DNA of 64,000 nt, taken from contig JAGCWX010000012.1 of the NCBI GenBank assembly GCA_017961585.1, positions 1 to 64,000 of the forward strand, read 5' to 3'. Of the stretch, positions 24,965 to 34,335 are shown piece by piece (position 1 is the first letter of the stretch; each line of letters begins with the position of its first letter). The notes beneath the pieces were generated by a model. That model saw only the letters and a list, made by a program, of their open reading frames with translations. It made no database searches and had not been told where the DNA came from. The stretch comes from Elusimicrobiaceae bacterium. Lineage in GTDB: Bacteria > Elusimicrobiota > Elusimicrobia > Elusimicrobiales > Elusimicrobiaceae. The position numbers and the translations under genes are program-made.

Positions 24965-25699
24965 TTACAATTCCATGATTTTATCCAGTTGGGTAAAAAA
25001 TTCCGTTGCCTTTTGCGGGAAATACAAATCCGTAATTTGCCCCGTGTAGGAGGAAGGACGTGGATTGACTTCAATAATTTTGCACCCGTGTTCGTGGGCG
25101 GCCAAAGGCAAACTGCACGCCGGCATTACTTGCCCGGCCGTACCTACCACCAGCATCACGTCGGCCTGCAACGCCAACTGAGTGGAATTTTCATACGCAC
25201 GCGGAGGGATTCCTTCCCCGTAAAAGACAAAATCCGGCTTGAGCACGCCACCGCACAAACAGGTGGGGGGAACTTGTGTTAAATCCACATCCTCCAAACG
25301 GTATTTACGATCACAATGCAAACACGAAAGCGTTTGGATCGTACCGTGAAATTCCTGCACGTTTTTACTGCCGGCCCGTTGGTGCAAACCGTCTATGTTT
25401 TGCGTGATAACACCTTCCAAAAGGCCTTTGTTTTCCAGCTTTGCTAATACCTGGTGAGCCGCGTTGGGTTGGGCCTGGTCCATATCGGTAAAAAATATTT
25501 TTTTCATTTCTTCCCAACTGCGTTTCGGGTCGGAAAGAAAGAAATTAATCTCTATGAATTTAGGGTCGTATTGGTTCCACAAACCACCCGCCCCGGTAAA
25601 CGGCGCGATGCCGCTTTCTACACTAATACCCGCCCCGGTAAAAGCTACCGCATGACGAGCCGTTTTGAGCCAATGAGAAGTTTGTTGTAAATCAGTCAT
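24965..25699 (-). CDS. cobB: Sir2-family NAD-dependent protein deacylase
   Basis: This 244-residue sirtuin has AFTGAGISVESGIAPFTG (NAD site, about residues 18-37), ITQNIDGLHQRAGS and EFHGTIQ (catalytic His), a zinc knuckle CLHCDRKY...CLCGG, and VVGTAGQVMPACSLP and EVNPRPS. It removes acyl groups from protein lysines using NAD. Oddity: the usual SGIPxFR reads SGIAPFT, replacing the conserved Arg with Thr, which could alter NAD handling or specificity. The start codon lies 6 nt downstream of a TAAAAT box on the minus strand with no ribosome-binding site, so the mRNA is probably leaderless. Confidence 0.93.
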   Translation of the reverse strand: MTDLQQTSHWLKTARHAVAFTGAGISVESGIAPFTGAGGLWNQYDPKFIEINFFLSDPKRSWEEMKKIFFTDMDQAQPNAAHQVLAKLENKGLLEGVITQNIDGLHQRAGSKNVQEFHGTIQTLSCLHCDRKYRLEDVDLTQVPPTCLCGGVLKPDFVFYGEGIPPRAYENSTQLALQADVMLVVGTAGQVMPACSLPLAAHEHGCKIIEVNPRPSSYTGQITDLYFPQKATEFFTQLDKIMEL

Positions 25700-25770
25700 A
25701 GTTTTATTTTACTAATTCTAGCAGAAATTGATACAATAAATGAGTAAGTTACTATAAGGAGCATACTATT

Positions 25771-26085
25771 ATGAAAAAAATGATGTTACTCGCGCTACTA
25801 GCTACGTTTGTAGCGGGCTGTGCTTCCACCACAGGTTCTACCACGGCTACGGCTTCCAACCAACCGTTGACCCTGGAAGAAGCCCTGCAAAAATCGGCTC
25901 AAACCCGCCAACAACTGGAACAAGCCAAACAAAATTACCAAACCGCCAAAACAGCAGCCGAAGCGGCCAACGTTTCCTCTTCTGTAAAAGATGCGGTAAA
26001 GAACCAAATCCAAAAACAAGTAGACCAATCCACTTCCCAAGTACAAAGTGAAGTACAAGCTTGGAAAGATGTCTTAAAAAACTAA
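25771..26085 (+). CDS. Small coiled-coil lipoprotein
   Basis: This 104-residue protein has the lipoprotein signal LLALLATFVAGCAST (lipidated Cys near residue 17), a Thr/Ser-rich linker, and a Gln-Lys-Ala heptad-like helix (residues 35-100). No family is recognised. The design (lipid anchor plus one long helix) is like Lpp-type or TolC-coiled-coil lipoproteins, but no peptidoglycan-linking C-terminal Lys-Arg motif is seen; it ends VLKN. AAGGAGC precedes the ATG. It has its own terminator. Confidence 0.82.
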   Translation: MKKMMLLALLATFVAGCASTTGSTTATASNQPLTLEEALQKSAQTRQQLEQAKQNYQTAKTAAEAANVSSSVKDAVKNQIQKQVDQSTSQVQSEVQAWKDVLKN

Positions 26086-26104
26086 TCAAGTACGCTTGTC
26101 AAAG

Positions 26105-26130
26105 GCCCCTGCAAAACAGGGGCTTTTTTT
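26105..26130 (+). terminator. Intrinsic terminator
   Basis: GCCCCTG / CAGGGGC 7-bp stem, CAAAA loop, eight T. Confidence 0.92.
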
Positions 26131-26164
26131 TACAAATAAAAACCCCCGGGATTGACGCCGGGGG
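26131..26164 (-). terminator. Intrinsic terminator, minus strand
   Basis: On the minus strand CCCCCGG and CCGGGGG (+ strand 26143-26149 and 26158-26164) form a stem followed by TTTTTATTTG. It closes the gene at 26208-26834. Confidence 0.85.
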
Positions 26165-26207
26165 AGAGTTTTCGTCTTCCTTCAAGTTGAAAAAAGGCGG
26201 TGCTGTA

Positions 26208-26834
26208 TTAGTAGATAAAACTATTCAAGATTCTTTCATTCTCTGCAGATAAGTTGGCTTTATTTTGTATTAAGTAGCTCATTACATTACCTACGGAAGG
26301 AATAGAATTATTTAAGTAATTAACTAAAGCAGCGCGTTCTTGAAGAGCTTTTTGCTTTTTGTCATTGACACTTGATACCAATTGTTTATATTGGGTGACA
26401 GCTGATATTTGGCTTTCCGTAAAACCATTTGAACTGGCTTTATAGGAATGGATTTGCTCATCTAATCGAGCAAAATATTGCTTTTGTACGTTCACATATT
26501 TAATATATGCAGACGCTACCCCTTCTTCAACCAATTGGTTCGCAATATAATTGGCTTTTGAGCCGGTATATTTATTTTCTTTCAAACCTGTGTTGGTTTT
26601 GGTAGCAAAGGTATCAACAACTTTTTTGAATTGCTGACCGTTAATGGATAATTTCCGCATAACCTGGTCGCCAACTTTCTGAACTGGTTTGGCAGGACTA
26701 TCCTGTTGTACAGCAGTTACTTTTTTAGATACCTGTTCGCTCAAGGCGTTGATTTGATGCCAGGGCGGAATGGGTTGAGCAAAGCACACCGTGCTTATGA
26801 CTAACAGACTTACTGCTATGACTCCTTTTTTCAT
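26208..26834 (-). CDS. Secreted helical protein of unknown function
   Basis: This 208-residue protein has a signal peptide (KKGVIAVSLLVISTVCFAQ, cleavage near residue 20), then PIPPWHQINALSEQVSKKV and a mostly helical body rich in Lys, Gln, Asn and Ser. No cysteine or catalytic motif is visible after the signal. I do not recognise the family. GGAGAT precedes the ATG. Its upstream region carries ATAGGTCC/GGACCTAT inverted repeats and GGGCCTAAA, shared with the promoter regions of the secreted proteins at 2527 and 14503. Confidence 0.75.
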   Translation of the reverse strand: MKKGVIAVSLLVISTVCFAQPIPPWHQINALSEQVSKKVTAVQQDSPAKPVQKVGDQVMRKLSINGQQFKKVVDTFATKTNTGLKENKYTGSKANYIANQLVEEGVASAYIKYVNVQKQYFARLDEQIHSYKASSNGFTESQISAVTQYKQLVSSVNDKKQKALQERAALVNYLNNSIPSVGNVMSYLIQNKANLSAENERILNSFIY

Positions 26835-26918
26835 CTTGTTTATCTCCTTTTTCGCTTAACAAAATCTTGTCCTTCTACCCCTATATTGTATGTATTCCTT
26901 GGTCAATTCACCAGGGTC

Positions 26919-26976
26919 ATAGGTCCTATTTGCTATGCATATTTGGACCTATCTCAAATTTAGGCCCAGTCATTTG
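26919..26976 (-). promoter_or_regulatory. TAGGTCC inverted-repeat element upstream of a secreted-protein gene
   Basis: ATAGGTCC (26919-26926) and GGACCTAT (26945-26952) form an inverted repeat. On the minus strand GGGCCTAAA lies just upstream, in the same order and near-identical spacing (7 against 6 bp) to TAGGTCCAAA as seen before the gene at 2527. Confidence 0.5.
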
Positions 26977-27002
26977 TTTACTTCTCACGACAATTTAAAA
27001 AT

Positions 27003-29879
27003 TTATTTTTCCGAAGGATGTTTTTGTAAGTAGGCAGTTATGGCTTCCAGCTCGGGCTTGAGGTAGCGGCCCGTGTAAGAACCTTTGCACGCAGCCACTT
27101 GCTCTGGGGTTCCTTCGCAAACAATTTGACCGCCCTTATCTCCGCCCTCTGGTCCCAAGTCAATGAGCCAATCGGCTGTTTTGATAACATCTAAATTGTG
27201 CTCAATAATTAAAACAGTATTGCCTTTATCGGCTAAACCGTGTAACACCTGCAACAATTTATCAATATCCGCAAAATGCAGGCCGGTGGTGGGCTCGTCC
27301 AAAATGTATAGCGTATTTCCCGTTCCTTTGCGAGACAGTTCATCCGCTAATTTGACACGTTGAGCTTCGCCGCCCGAAAGAGTGGTAGCCGCTTGGCCCA
27401 GTTTGATATATCCCAATCCCACGTCGTTTAAGGTTTGCAGATAACGTTTGATTTTAGGGATAGCGCCAAAAAACTCAAGCGCTTGGGAAACGCTTAAATC
27501 CAACACATCAGCAATGCTCTTCCCTTTAAATTTTACTTGGAGCGTATCTTCATTAAAACGTTTGCCGTTGCACTCCTCACACTTGACGTAAATATCCGGC
27601 AAAAATTGCATTTGAATTTTTAAAATGCCATCTCCCTGGCATTTTTCGCACCGGCCCCCTTTGACGTTAAAGGAAAACCGGCCCGGCTTATAACCGCGGC
27701 GTTTGGCCTCGGGCATTTGGGCAAACAAATCCCGAATGTGCGAAAATACCCCCGTGTATGTAGCCGGGTTGCTACGCGGAGTTTTACCGATAGGGCTTTG
27801 ATCCACAATAATTACTTTGTCTATATGATTGAGCCCTTTAATCGTTTTATGCGTACCGGGAACTTCTTTGGCATTGTAAAATTCTTGCGCGAGGGCTTTA
27901 TATAATATGTTGTGCACTAATGTACTCTTGCCGGAACCGGATACCCCCGTTACACACACCAATTTGCCTAGCGGAATTTTTACGTCTATATTTTTAAGGT
28001 TAAATTGGCGCGCCCCGCAAATAGTTAAAAATTTTCCGTTCCCTTTGCGTAGCGTAGCGCGCGGCAAAATGATCCGTCGTCCATTTAAGTAGGAAGCCGT
28101 AAGCGAGGTTTTGTTTTTCAAAAAATCACGGGTAGATTGGCTGGCCACAATTTGCCCACCGTTTTCGCCGGCAGCCGGCCCCAATTCCACGACATAGTCT
28201 GAGGCCAAAATAGTGTCTTTATCGTGCTCCACCACAATCAATGTATTATCCAAATCGCGCAAATTTTTCAAGGTATCAATCAAGCGGTCGTTATCGCGCG
28301 AATGAAGGCCAATGGTCGGCTCGTCAAGCACATAAAGCACGCCCGTTAAGCCCGAACCGATTTGCGTAGCCAAGTGAATACGCTGGGCTTCACCCCCGGA
28401 AAGGGTTTGGCTTCTGCGATTTAACGTTAAGTAGGAAAGCCCTACACTGTCCAAAAAATTCAGCCGTGCATTGATTTCTTTCAACACGTCTTTGGCAATT
28501 ATTTTTTCTTTGGCGGTAAGCGTCAAATGTGCAAAAAAATCTTTAGCCGCCGATACTTGCATTGACGTAATTTCGTCAATGTTTTTCCCATTGATTTTAA
28601 CGGCCAACGCTTCGGGCTTTAAGCGTTTGCCTTGGCAAGAAGGGCATTGCACTTCGCGCATAAAACGCTGGGTAACTTCTTCTTTTACAAAATCGCTTTC
28701 CGACTCTGCCACCCGACGCTTTAAGTTGGTAATCACGCCTTCAAATTCTTGTTCCCCGCCGGAAATAATAGAGGTATATGTGGCTCCGCCGGCACCGTAC
28801 AACAGCAAATTACGTTGGGCTTTGGGCAATTTATTCCAAGGAACATTCATTTTAATTTTAGCTTGCCGACACACTTGTTTAAGAATATCGTAATAATACC
28901 CGCTCCAGGAGTTTTTCCAACGGTGCGTACGTGTGGTAACGGGGTTTTCCCAGGCCTCAATAGCACCTTCGTTAATGGAAAGCGTTTCGTCGGGTACCAC
29001 CAGCGTTTCATCCACCTCAATTTTAACACCTAACCCGTTACATTCCGGGCAAGCTCCGTAGGGGGAATTAAAGGAAAACAAACGCGGTTCCAATTCACTA
29101 AATCCAATTCCGCAATGCGCACAAGCATTGGCTTCGCTGTATGTAAAATCAAGCGGGTTTTTCCCTTCCGTTTCCAGGACATGGACCAATCCTTTGCCGT
29201 AACGCAGGGCGGCTTCCAAACTTTCTACCAACCGCTCGCGATCAAATTCTTCTACAAAAATTTCGTCGCAAACAAGCTCAATTGTATGCTTTTTATAACG
29301 GTCCAATACCGGGATAGTATCCACATTAATGACTGTTCCATTTACCCGCGCTTTGACATATCCTTCTTTTTTAAATTTTTTAAACAATTCTTCGTACGTT
29401 CCCTGCCGCCCACGGATTACAGGAGCCAAAATGTACACCGTTTTCTCATTAAATTTGCTTAAAATATCCTGGGAAATACCCTGCACGCTCCAGCTTTGCA
29501 CGGGTCGCCCGCACTGAGGACAATACCGCTGCCCTACCCGGGCAAATAACAAACGTAAATAGTCATAAATTTCAGTTACAGTAGCTACCGTAGAGCGCGG
29601 ATTTTTAGAAGGATTGCGTTGTTCAATAGAAATAGCGGGGGAAAGTCCTTCTATGTGTTCTACATCGGGCTTTTCCATAAGTTCCAAAAATTGCCGTGCA
29701 TAGGCGGACATGCTTTCCACATACCGGCGTTGGCCTTCGGCATAAATTGTATCAAATGCCAACGAGCTCTTACCCGAGCCGGAAAGTCCCGTTACCACCA
29801 CCATCTTTCCCTTGGGGATTTCTACGGATATGTTCTTTAAGTTGTGGCCTTTAGCCCCTATGACTTTGATAGACTTCAT
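27003..29879 (-). CDS. uvrA: UvrABC excinuclease subunit A
   Basis: This 958-residue protein is the ATP-dependent DNA-damage sensor of nucleotide excision repair. It has two ABC modules: Walker [10 protein letters not shown] near residue 31 and GVSGSGKST near 640; signatures [12 protein letters not shown] and [12 protein letters not shown]; and Walker [11 protein letters not shown] and [10 protein letters not shown]. Zinc-finger Cys pairs are visible ([24 protein letters not shown]...CEECNGKR). Length is normal. AAGAGG precedes the ATG. The upstream region to the divergent flippase gene shows no clear LexA box. Confidence 0.98.
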   Translation of the reverse strand: MKSIKVIGAKGHNLKNISVEIPKGKMVVVTGLSGSGKSSLAFDTIYAEGQRRYVESMSAYARQFLELMEKPDVEHIEGLSPAISIEQRNPSKNPRSTVATVTEIYDYLRLLFARVGQRYCPQCGRPVQSWSVQGISQDILSKFNEKTVYILAPVIRGRQGTYEELFKKFKKEGYVKARVNGTVINVDTIPVLDRYKKHTIELVCDEIFVEEFDRERLVESLEAALRYGKGLVHVLETEGKNPLDFTYSEANACAHCGIGFSELEPRLFSFNSPYGACPECNGLGVKIEVDETLVVPDETLSINEGAIEAWENPVTTRTHRWKNSWSGYYYDILKQVCRQAKIKMNVPWNKLPKAQRNLLLYGAGGATYTSIISGGEQEFEGVITNLKRRVAESESDFVKEEVTQRFMREVQCPSCQGKRLKPEALAVKINGKNIDEITSMQVSAAKDFFAHLTLTAKEKIIAKDVLKEINARLNFLDSVGLSYLTLNRRSQTLSGGEAQRIHLATQIGSGLTGVLYVLDEPTIGLHSRDNDRLIDTLKNLRDLDNTLIVVEHDKDTILASDYVVELGPAAGENGGQIVASQSTRDFLKNKTSLTASYLNGRRIILPRATLRKGNGKFLTICGARQFNLKNIDVKIPLGKLVCVTGVSGSGKSTLVHNILYKALAQEFYNAKEVPGTHKTIKGLNHIDKVIIVDQSPIGKTPRSNPATYTGVFSHIRDLFAQMPEAKRRGYKPGRFSFNVKGGRCEKCQGDGILKIQMQFLPDIYVKCEECNGKRFNEDTLQVKFKGKSIADVLDLSVSQALEFFGAIPKIKRYLQTLNDVGLGYIKLGQAATTLSGGEAQRVKLADELSRKGTGNTLYILDEPTTGLHFADIDKLLQVLHGLADKGNTVLIIEHNLDVIKTADWLIDLGPEGGDKGGQIVCEGTPEQVAACKGSYTGRYLKPELEAITAYLQKHPSEK

Positions 29880-29948
29880 GCACTGTAAAACCTCTTAAGC
29901 AATACCCCAGCTAGGCCTAAAACCGCCCGCCGAAGCTTTAATATATTA

Positions 29949-29954
29949 TATAAT
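29949..29954 (+). promoter_or_regulatory. -10 box of the flippase-CA-receiver-TPR operon
   Basis: TATAAT in an AT-rich context, 28 nt before the GTG start. A -35 box is not evident. Confidence 0.5.
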
Positions 29955-29982
29955 TTATTGAATCCACTCTTGGAGAACATGT

Positions 29983-31035
29983 GTGAAAAAACCACTTAAA
30001 TTTGTATTTTATTTTATCGGGATCTTGCTTTCACTCGGAATTTTGGGCATCATGATTTACCAGGCCAAAGACAGCTTTGTTAAAATTTGGCAAGGCGTCC
30101 AAACCCGTTACTTATTCTTAGCTTTATTATCTTCCGCTCTCATTTACATTGCCATGGGAATGAGTCTATACGAGATGCTACGCATCATGGGCCGGCGTAT
30201 CAGCAAAAGCGCCGCGGTAGGGATTGCCCTGGTATCCACCACCGTGAACTATTTAATTTCTTCCCTGGGGGCTAGCGGTTTTGCCTTGCGCGCCCATTTA
30301 TTAAACCGTCGGCATATCCCATTTGGCATGTGTGTTACCGCCAGCATTGTAATTACAGTACTGCTTTATTTCGTCCTGGCAATTATCATTTTGCAAGGAT
30401 CTATTTTGATGTTGATTAATTCTTCAACCACTACCCTACAATTAGCCGAAAATTTTGCCCTCATCGTGGGGATGTGTATCGTATGTGCAATCATTACGGC
30501 CTTTCTCTTTAATGACCAATGGCGCTCCAAGTGGCTACGCAAAGCATTTCGGTTACTTAATAAAATTTTATTTCACGTCTTCCGGGCGTTGATTCCCAAA
30601 GGCCGTTACGATGACTTTATGGATCAGTTAGACGAGGGAATTGATCTGATTCACAAAAAAAAGCGTAAGCTCACCCGCACCGTTGCTTATGTATGTGCGG
30701 ATTGGTTCTTTACCATTATGGTACTGTATTTTGCGTTTTGCGCGGTAGGAATTGATATTTCAGCCGGCGTATTAGTGGCTGGATTTGCCGTCGGAATGGC
30801 AACCACCCTTATTCCTATTTTGCCCAGCGGTTTAGGCGCTATGGAGTTAGCAATGACCGCCGTTTTTAGTCAAATGGGAATTGACTGGGATGCAGCTCTG
30901 ATGGCTACGTTAATTTACCGTGTAGCTTATTACATTATTCCAGGGATTATTAGTATCTTTATTTACTGGGGGCTTCAGTTATCCTCCCCATCCGTACGCC
31001 CGAACAAACATAAACGCCATGGAGCTCACTCATGA
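29983..31035 (+). CDS. LPG-synthase-TM / flippase-like integral membrane protein
   Basis: This 350-residue polytopic protein has about eight to nine helices and matches the lysylphosphatidylglycerol synthase TM-region (UPF0104-like) family. ISSLGASGFALRAHLLNRRHIP, with its Gly-Arg pattern, and LPSGLGAMELAMTAVFSQMG are typical. Members are lipid or undecaprenyl-linked flippase-like proteins; the substrate here is unknown. The start is GTG at 29983 with TTGGAGAAC upstream; the nearby ATG is out of frame. It overlaps the carbonic-anhydrase-like gene by 4 bp. Confidence 0.85.
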   Translation: MKKPLKFVFYFIGILLSLGILGIMIYQAKDSFVKIWQGVQTRYLFLALLSSALIYIAMGMSLYEMLRIMGRRISKSAAVGIALVSTTVNYLISSLGASGFALRAHLLNRRHIPFGMCVTASIVITVLLYFVLAIIILQGSILMLINSSTTTLQLAENFALIVGMCIVCAIITAFLFNDQWRSKWLRKAFRLLNKILFHVFRALIPKGRYDDFMDQLDEGIDLIHKKKRKLTRTVAYVCADWFFTIMVLYFAFCAVGIDISAGVLVAGFAVGMATTLIPILPSGLGAMELAMTAVFSQMGIDWDAALMATLIYRVAYYIIPGIISIFIYWGLQLSSPSVRPNKHKRHGAHS

Positions 31036-31547
31036 TTGAAAAACTTGCACACTTAACGCCAGTGGTACCGTCCAGTTGCTTTGTACATTCTGCTGCGTCA
31101 ATTATCGGGCAAGTGACCTTGGGGGAAAATGTATCGGTTTTTCCAGGAGCTGTGCTCCGTGGAGATATTGCCGCCATCACGGTGGGAAAAAATTCCAATA
31201 TTCAAGACAATGCATGTTTGCATGTCAATTACAACACTCCCTGTGAAATTGGTTGCGCAGTCAGTATTGGACACGGGGCAGTAGTACACGGAAGCAAAAT
31301 TGGGGATAATGTCCTCGTCGGAATGAATGCAGTCATTATGGAAAGTGAAGTGGGTCCCAACTGTATCATCGGGGCGGGGGCCGTTATTCCCGCCGGAAGG
31401 CGCATCCCGGCAGGTTCGCTAGTAATGGGAGTCCCAGGAAAAATTGTCCGTTCTCTAGAGGAAGAAGAAGCAAACGCAATTTTAGACAATGCACGCGAAT
31501 ATGTCCGCGCGATTGCCATCTATAAAAAACAACTTAAAAAATTATGA
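31032..31547 (+). CDS. Gamma-carbonic anhydrase-like hexapeptide-repeat protein
   Basis: This 171-residue left-handed beta-helix belongs to the YrdA/PaaY/CaiE group. Repeats run from about residue 20 to 135 (SIIGQVTLGENVSVFPGAVLRGD...). The three zinc-binding His are present in CLHVNYN and IGHGAVVHG. Typical activity is reversible CO2 hydration, or thioesterase activity in some members. The C-terminal helix RSLEEEEANAILDNAREYV is standard. Translation is coupled at both ends by 4-bp ATGA overlaps to the flippase-like and receiver genes, an unusual combination. Confidence 0.9.
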   Translation: MIEKLAHLTPVVPSSCFVHSAASIIGQVTLGENVSVFPGAVLRGDIAAITVGKNSNIQDNACLHVNYNTPCEIGCAVSIGHGAVVHGSKIGDNVLVGMNAVIMESEVGPNCIIGAGAVIPAGRRIPAGSLVMGVPGKIVRSLEEEEANAILDNAREYVRAIAIYKKQLKKL

Positions 31548-31909
31548 AAAAAATTGTACTCATTGAAGATTCCAAAGTATTGGCCCATGCACTTACCGGT
31601 GCTTTAAAAATTAACAACATAGAAACGCATTGGGCAGATAACGGTGTAGCCGGAGTAACCTTGGCCAAACAACAAAAGCCGGATTTAATTTTACTGGATT
31701 TAATGCTGCCCAAGTTAAGCGGTTTTGACGTGTGCAAACTTCTTAAAACGGACAACGCCACCTGGCGCATCCCGATTGTTATTATGTCTACCCTGGCCGA
31801 TCCTGAATCGCGCCAACGTGCTACTGAAGCCGGGGCCGATTACTTTATTCCAAAACCGTACGATTTACCGTCCACCTTGGCGGAAATTAAAAAAATTTTA
31901 AAAATATAG
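31544..31909 (+). CDS. Stand-alone CheY-like response-regulator receiver
   Basis: The 121 residues form one receiver domain. The acidic pair is in VLIEDSKVL, the phospho-acceptor Asp in LILLDLMLPKLSGFD (about residue 51), Ser/Thr in VIMSTLAD and the conserved Lys in YFIPKPYD. There is no output domain, so it acts by protein contact. It overlaps the gamma-carbonic anhydrase gene and sits 9 bp before a TPR gene, a plausible partner. No histidine kinase is in the window. Confidence 0.95.
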   Translation: MKKIVLIEDSKVLAHALTGALKINNIETHWADNGVAGVTLAKQQKPDLILLDLMLPKLSGFDVCKLLKTDNATWRIPIVIMSTLADPESRQRATEAGADYFIPKPYDLPSTLAEIKKILKI

Positions 31910-31918
31910 GAGGACGCT

Positions 31919-32977
31919 ATGGCCTTTGATTTAGATTATGCAATTGAACTTTTGGAAACGAACGAACCCGTCCAAGCCCTTGGCGAGCTTAAAAAAGCAC
32001 GCAAAAAAGAGGCACAAGTTTTATTTTTAGAAGGGGAAGCTCACCGGCAACTGGGGCATTTTAAAACAGCCCTAAAAACCTATGCTGCCGCGTTAGCTAA
32101 GGCCGACGTTGCCGAAGACCGTATGGACATTCTTTTGGCGATGTCCGCCTGTTACCGGACTTTAGGGCATAGTGCCCCTGCTTATGAATTGGCTTTGGAA
32201 ACCTTGGAAATGGCTAAAGAGCTTGAATATGACGATTACGAAATCCGTGCGATGCAAGAGATGGGAATGTCTCTACGGGCATGGGGAAAATTAGAAGAAG
32301 CACTTGAGTTATTAGACGCAGTTTTGGCGGCTTACGTACAACTCAAAGATTATGCTGGGCAAAGTTTTATTCATTGGGCCAAGGGGGGAATTTTCCGCCT
32401 GCAAGGACATTTTGAAGAAGGTATTTTTCAATTTAAAAAATCCATCACGCTGGCCAAAAATATCGGGGATAAAATCAACGAGGCCTACGGTTATTGTGGC
32501 TTGGCCGGCATCAGCCGTATCTGCGGAAAGATTGATGACTGTGTAAAAAATTACAAATTGGCAGACAAAATTTTTAGACATTCGCAAGACGTATTTGGCA
32601 AGGCCTACACCCATTGCGGTATGGCAAATGGGCTGCGCCAACAGGGCAAGTATGATGAAGCCCTGCGTCATTATAACATGGCAGACAAACTATATTCTCA
32701 AATTGGCGATCAGGTAGACCTGGGGTTTGTAAAATGGGGCCGCGCCGACGTGCTGCGCCGCAAAAACAAATTAGATCTGGCTTTAAAAGATTTACAAGAA
32801 GCCAAGATTTTATTTGATAATTCTGACGAGAAACGCGGGCAAATTTTAACCAAGCTATCGCTGGCGCAAGTGCTCTATGCTTTGGGCTGCACCGACGAAG
32901 CCGAGGCATTTTACGACGCAGGCGTTAAACAAGCCCGTAGTGAAAAGTTACACACGTATTTGGAGAGTTACACCTAA
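31919..32977 (+). CDS. TPR-repeat protein
   Basis: This 352-residue cytosolic protein has about eight tetratricopeptide repeats. These include the 40-residue Rapsyn/LGN-like units (residues about 190-330) with INEAYGYCGLAGISRICGKI, KAYTHCGMANGLRQQGKYDEAL and DLGFVKWGRADVLRRKNKLDLAL. Such units bind partner proteins. Position and spacing (AGGAGG start site, 9 bp after the receiver) suggest it works with the receiver protein. It ends 2 bp before the convergent mutY stop with no terminator between. Confidence 0.9.
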   Translation: MAFDLDYAIELLETNEPVQALGELKKARKKEAQVLFLEGEAHRQLGHFKTALKTYAAALAKADVAEDRMDILLAMSACYRTLGHSAPAYELALETLEMAKELEYDDYEIRAMQEMGMSLRAWGKLEEALELLDAVLAAYVQLKDYAGQSFIHWAKGGIFRLQGHFEEGIFQFKKSITLAKNIGDKINEAYGYCGLAGISRICGKIDDCVKNYKLADKIFRHSQDVFGKAYTHCGMANGLRQQGKYDEALRHYNMADKLYSQIGDQVDLGFVKWGRADVLRRKNKLDLALKDLQEAKILFDNSDEKRGQILTKLSLAQVLYALGCTDEAEAFYDAGVKQARSEKLHTYLESYT

Positions 32978-32979
32978 GG

Positions 32980-34002
32980 TTATACTTGTTCCAATAACTT
33001 TTGTACCAGGCGGGGAATTGCATACCCGCCTATTTTTTGGGTAGACACTTTGATAAACCCACTTGCCACCGGATGAGAGGGGGGAAGAACTACCTTATAC
33101 AAGCGGGCATAAATAACTTGGTGGGAAAGCACGTGTTTAACCGGAGTTTTAGAAATTTGTTGCAACGGCACCGCCCCAAACCATTTCTTAAGCTGAGGAT
33201 ATTTAAAAGACAAAACGTCCGATTGGGTTTCTATCAAGGGGAGCTCATATAAATTCTGCCACACATCCCCTGCACCACGCCGATGCAACCAAGTAGATTT
33301 TCCTTGCACTACATATATATAGTGGAAATAACGCGTGGAAATTTTAGTTTTTTGGCTTTTTACAGGGAAATTCATCTGAGTACCGGTTTTGCGTGCTTGG
33401 CACATTTTAGACAGGGGGCATCCCTCGCACAAAGGGGTTTGCGGCGTACATACCATGGCCCCCAGGTCCATGAGGGCTTGGTTATAATCGCCGGGATGTT
33501 TTACGTCTAATAAATCTTGGGCCAAGGCAGAAAACTGTTTCTTCCCATCGGTAGAATCAATCGGGGTGGAAATCCCCAATACCCGTGATAGTACTCGGTA
33601 TACATTCCCGTCCACCACCGCGTACGGCATATCGTAAGCAATTGAACAAATAGCAGCCGCCGTGTAATCGCCCACCCCCTTCAAGGATCGAACCTCTTGG
33701 TAGGTCTTAGGAAATGTCCCTTTCATACTCTTGGCGGCTGCATGCAAATTGCGCGCCCGGGAGTAATACCCCAACCCTTGCCATAATTTGAGCACTTGGT
33801 CCTCGCTGGCCTGCGCCAAAGCCCGAGGGGAGGGGAATTTTTCCACAAACCGGTTGTAATAGGCCAATCCCTGGGCTACACGGGTTTGCTGCATGATGAT
33901 CTCACAAAGCCAAATCTTATATGGGTCTTTGGTCCGCCGCCAGGGTAAGTCGCGTTTATGAATTTTGTACCAGGCCAAAAGGGGGGAGGAAAAAGATTTC
34001 AT
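32980..34002 (-). CDS. mutY: A/G-specific adenine glycosylase
   Basis: This 340-residue enzyme removes adenine mispaired with 8-oxoguanine. Visible are the entry PWRRTKDPYKIWLCEIIMQQT with catalytic Glu, the helix-hairpin-helix LKGVGDYTAAAI, the catalytic Asp in AVVDGNVYRVL, and the [4Fe-4S] loop C-x6-C-x2-C-x5-C (CTPQTPLC, EGC, PLSKMC). A NUDIX-like C-terminal domain follows. The ATG lies 6 nt after a minus-strand TACAAT (+ strand ATTGTA at 34009-34014) with no ribosome-binding site, so it is probably leaderless. Confidence 0.96.
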   Translation of the reverse strand: MKSFSSPLLAWYKIHKRDLPWRRTKDPYKIWLCEIIMQQTRVAQGLAYYNRFVEKFPSPRALAQASEDQVLKLWQGLGYYSRARNLHAAAKSMKGTFPKTYQEVRSLKGVGDYTAAAICSIAYDMPYAVVDGNVYRVLSRVLGISTPIDSTDGKKQFSALAQDLLDVKHPGDYNQALMDLGAMVCTPQTPLCEGCPLSKMCQARKTGTQMNFPVKSQKTKISTRYFHYIYVVQGKSTWLHRRGAGDVWQNLYELPLIETQSDVLSFKYPQLKKWFGAVPLQQISKTPVKHVLSHQVIYARLYKVVLPPSHPVASGFIKVSTQKIGGYAIPRLVQKLLEQV

Positions 34003-34333
34003 AGTTTTATTGTACTATTTTAGCATTTCAAAGTTCCCGCAAATTTACAAGCGATTTTGCATTTTTGAAAAAACAAGCAAAAACGAACGATATCAATTCC
34101 CTACAACTTAGCGCTCCAAAAAATCTAACAATGGCACTAAACTTCATTTTTTGGCCTCAATTTTGCAAAAAATTTAACAAAAGACCTTAAATTTTAGGGG
34201 CAACCGAGCCGAATCCTTCGTCGGAAAACAGGGGTTATCAACCGGGTATGACATATAATTAACATATATGACATATCTATTGACATAAAATTAAAAATTA
34301 GTTACTATATGTCTATAGCTGGGGATAACCCCT
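34003..34333. other. 331-bp AT-rich intergenic region with short repeats
   Basis: No gene is seen. Contents are the leaderless mutY promoter at the left edge, a TGGCACTAAAC copy near 34133 that recurs near 35239, the left arm of a 12-bp inverted repeat (34228-34239), three TGACATA repeats (near 34248, 34269 and 34281), and the promoter of the next gene. The mutY promoter aside, everything recognisable lies in the right-hand 110 bp. Confidence 0.6.
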
Positions 34334-34335
34334 GT
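34228..34335 (+). promoter_or_regulatory. Promoter bracketed by a perfect 12-bp inverted repeat
   Basis: TTGACA (34280-34285), 17 bp, TACTAT (34303-34308) is a good sigma70-type promoter. ACAGGGGTTATC (34228-34239) and its exact complement GATAACCCCTGT (34324-34335) flank it, and the right arm covers the GTG start. GGGG-ATAA-CCCC (34321-34332) can also fold as a hairpin over the start. TGACATA repeats lie between. The layout suggests autoregulation by looping or translational masking (inference). Confidence 0.6.

Noticed and set aside
29880-29982. LexA box between uvrA and the flippase gene (GAACATGTG near 29974)
   Set aside because: Only a half-match, with no second GTTC-type arm at the right spacing.
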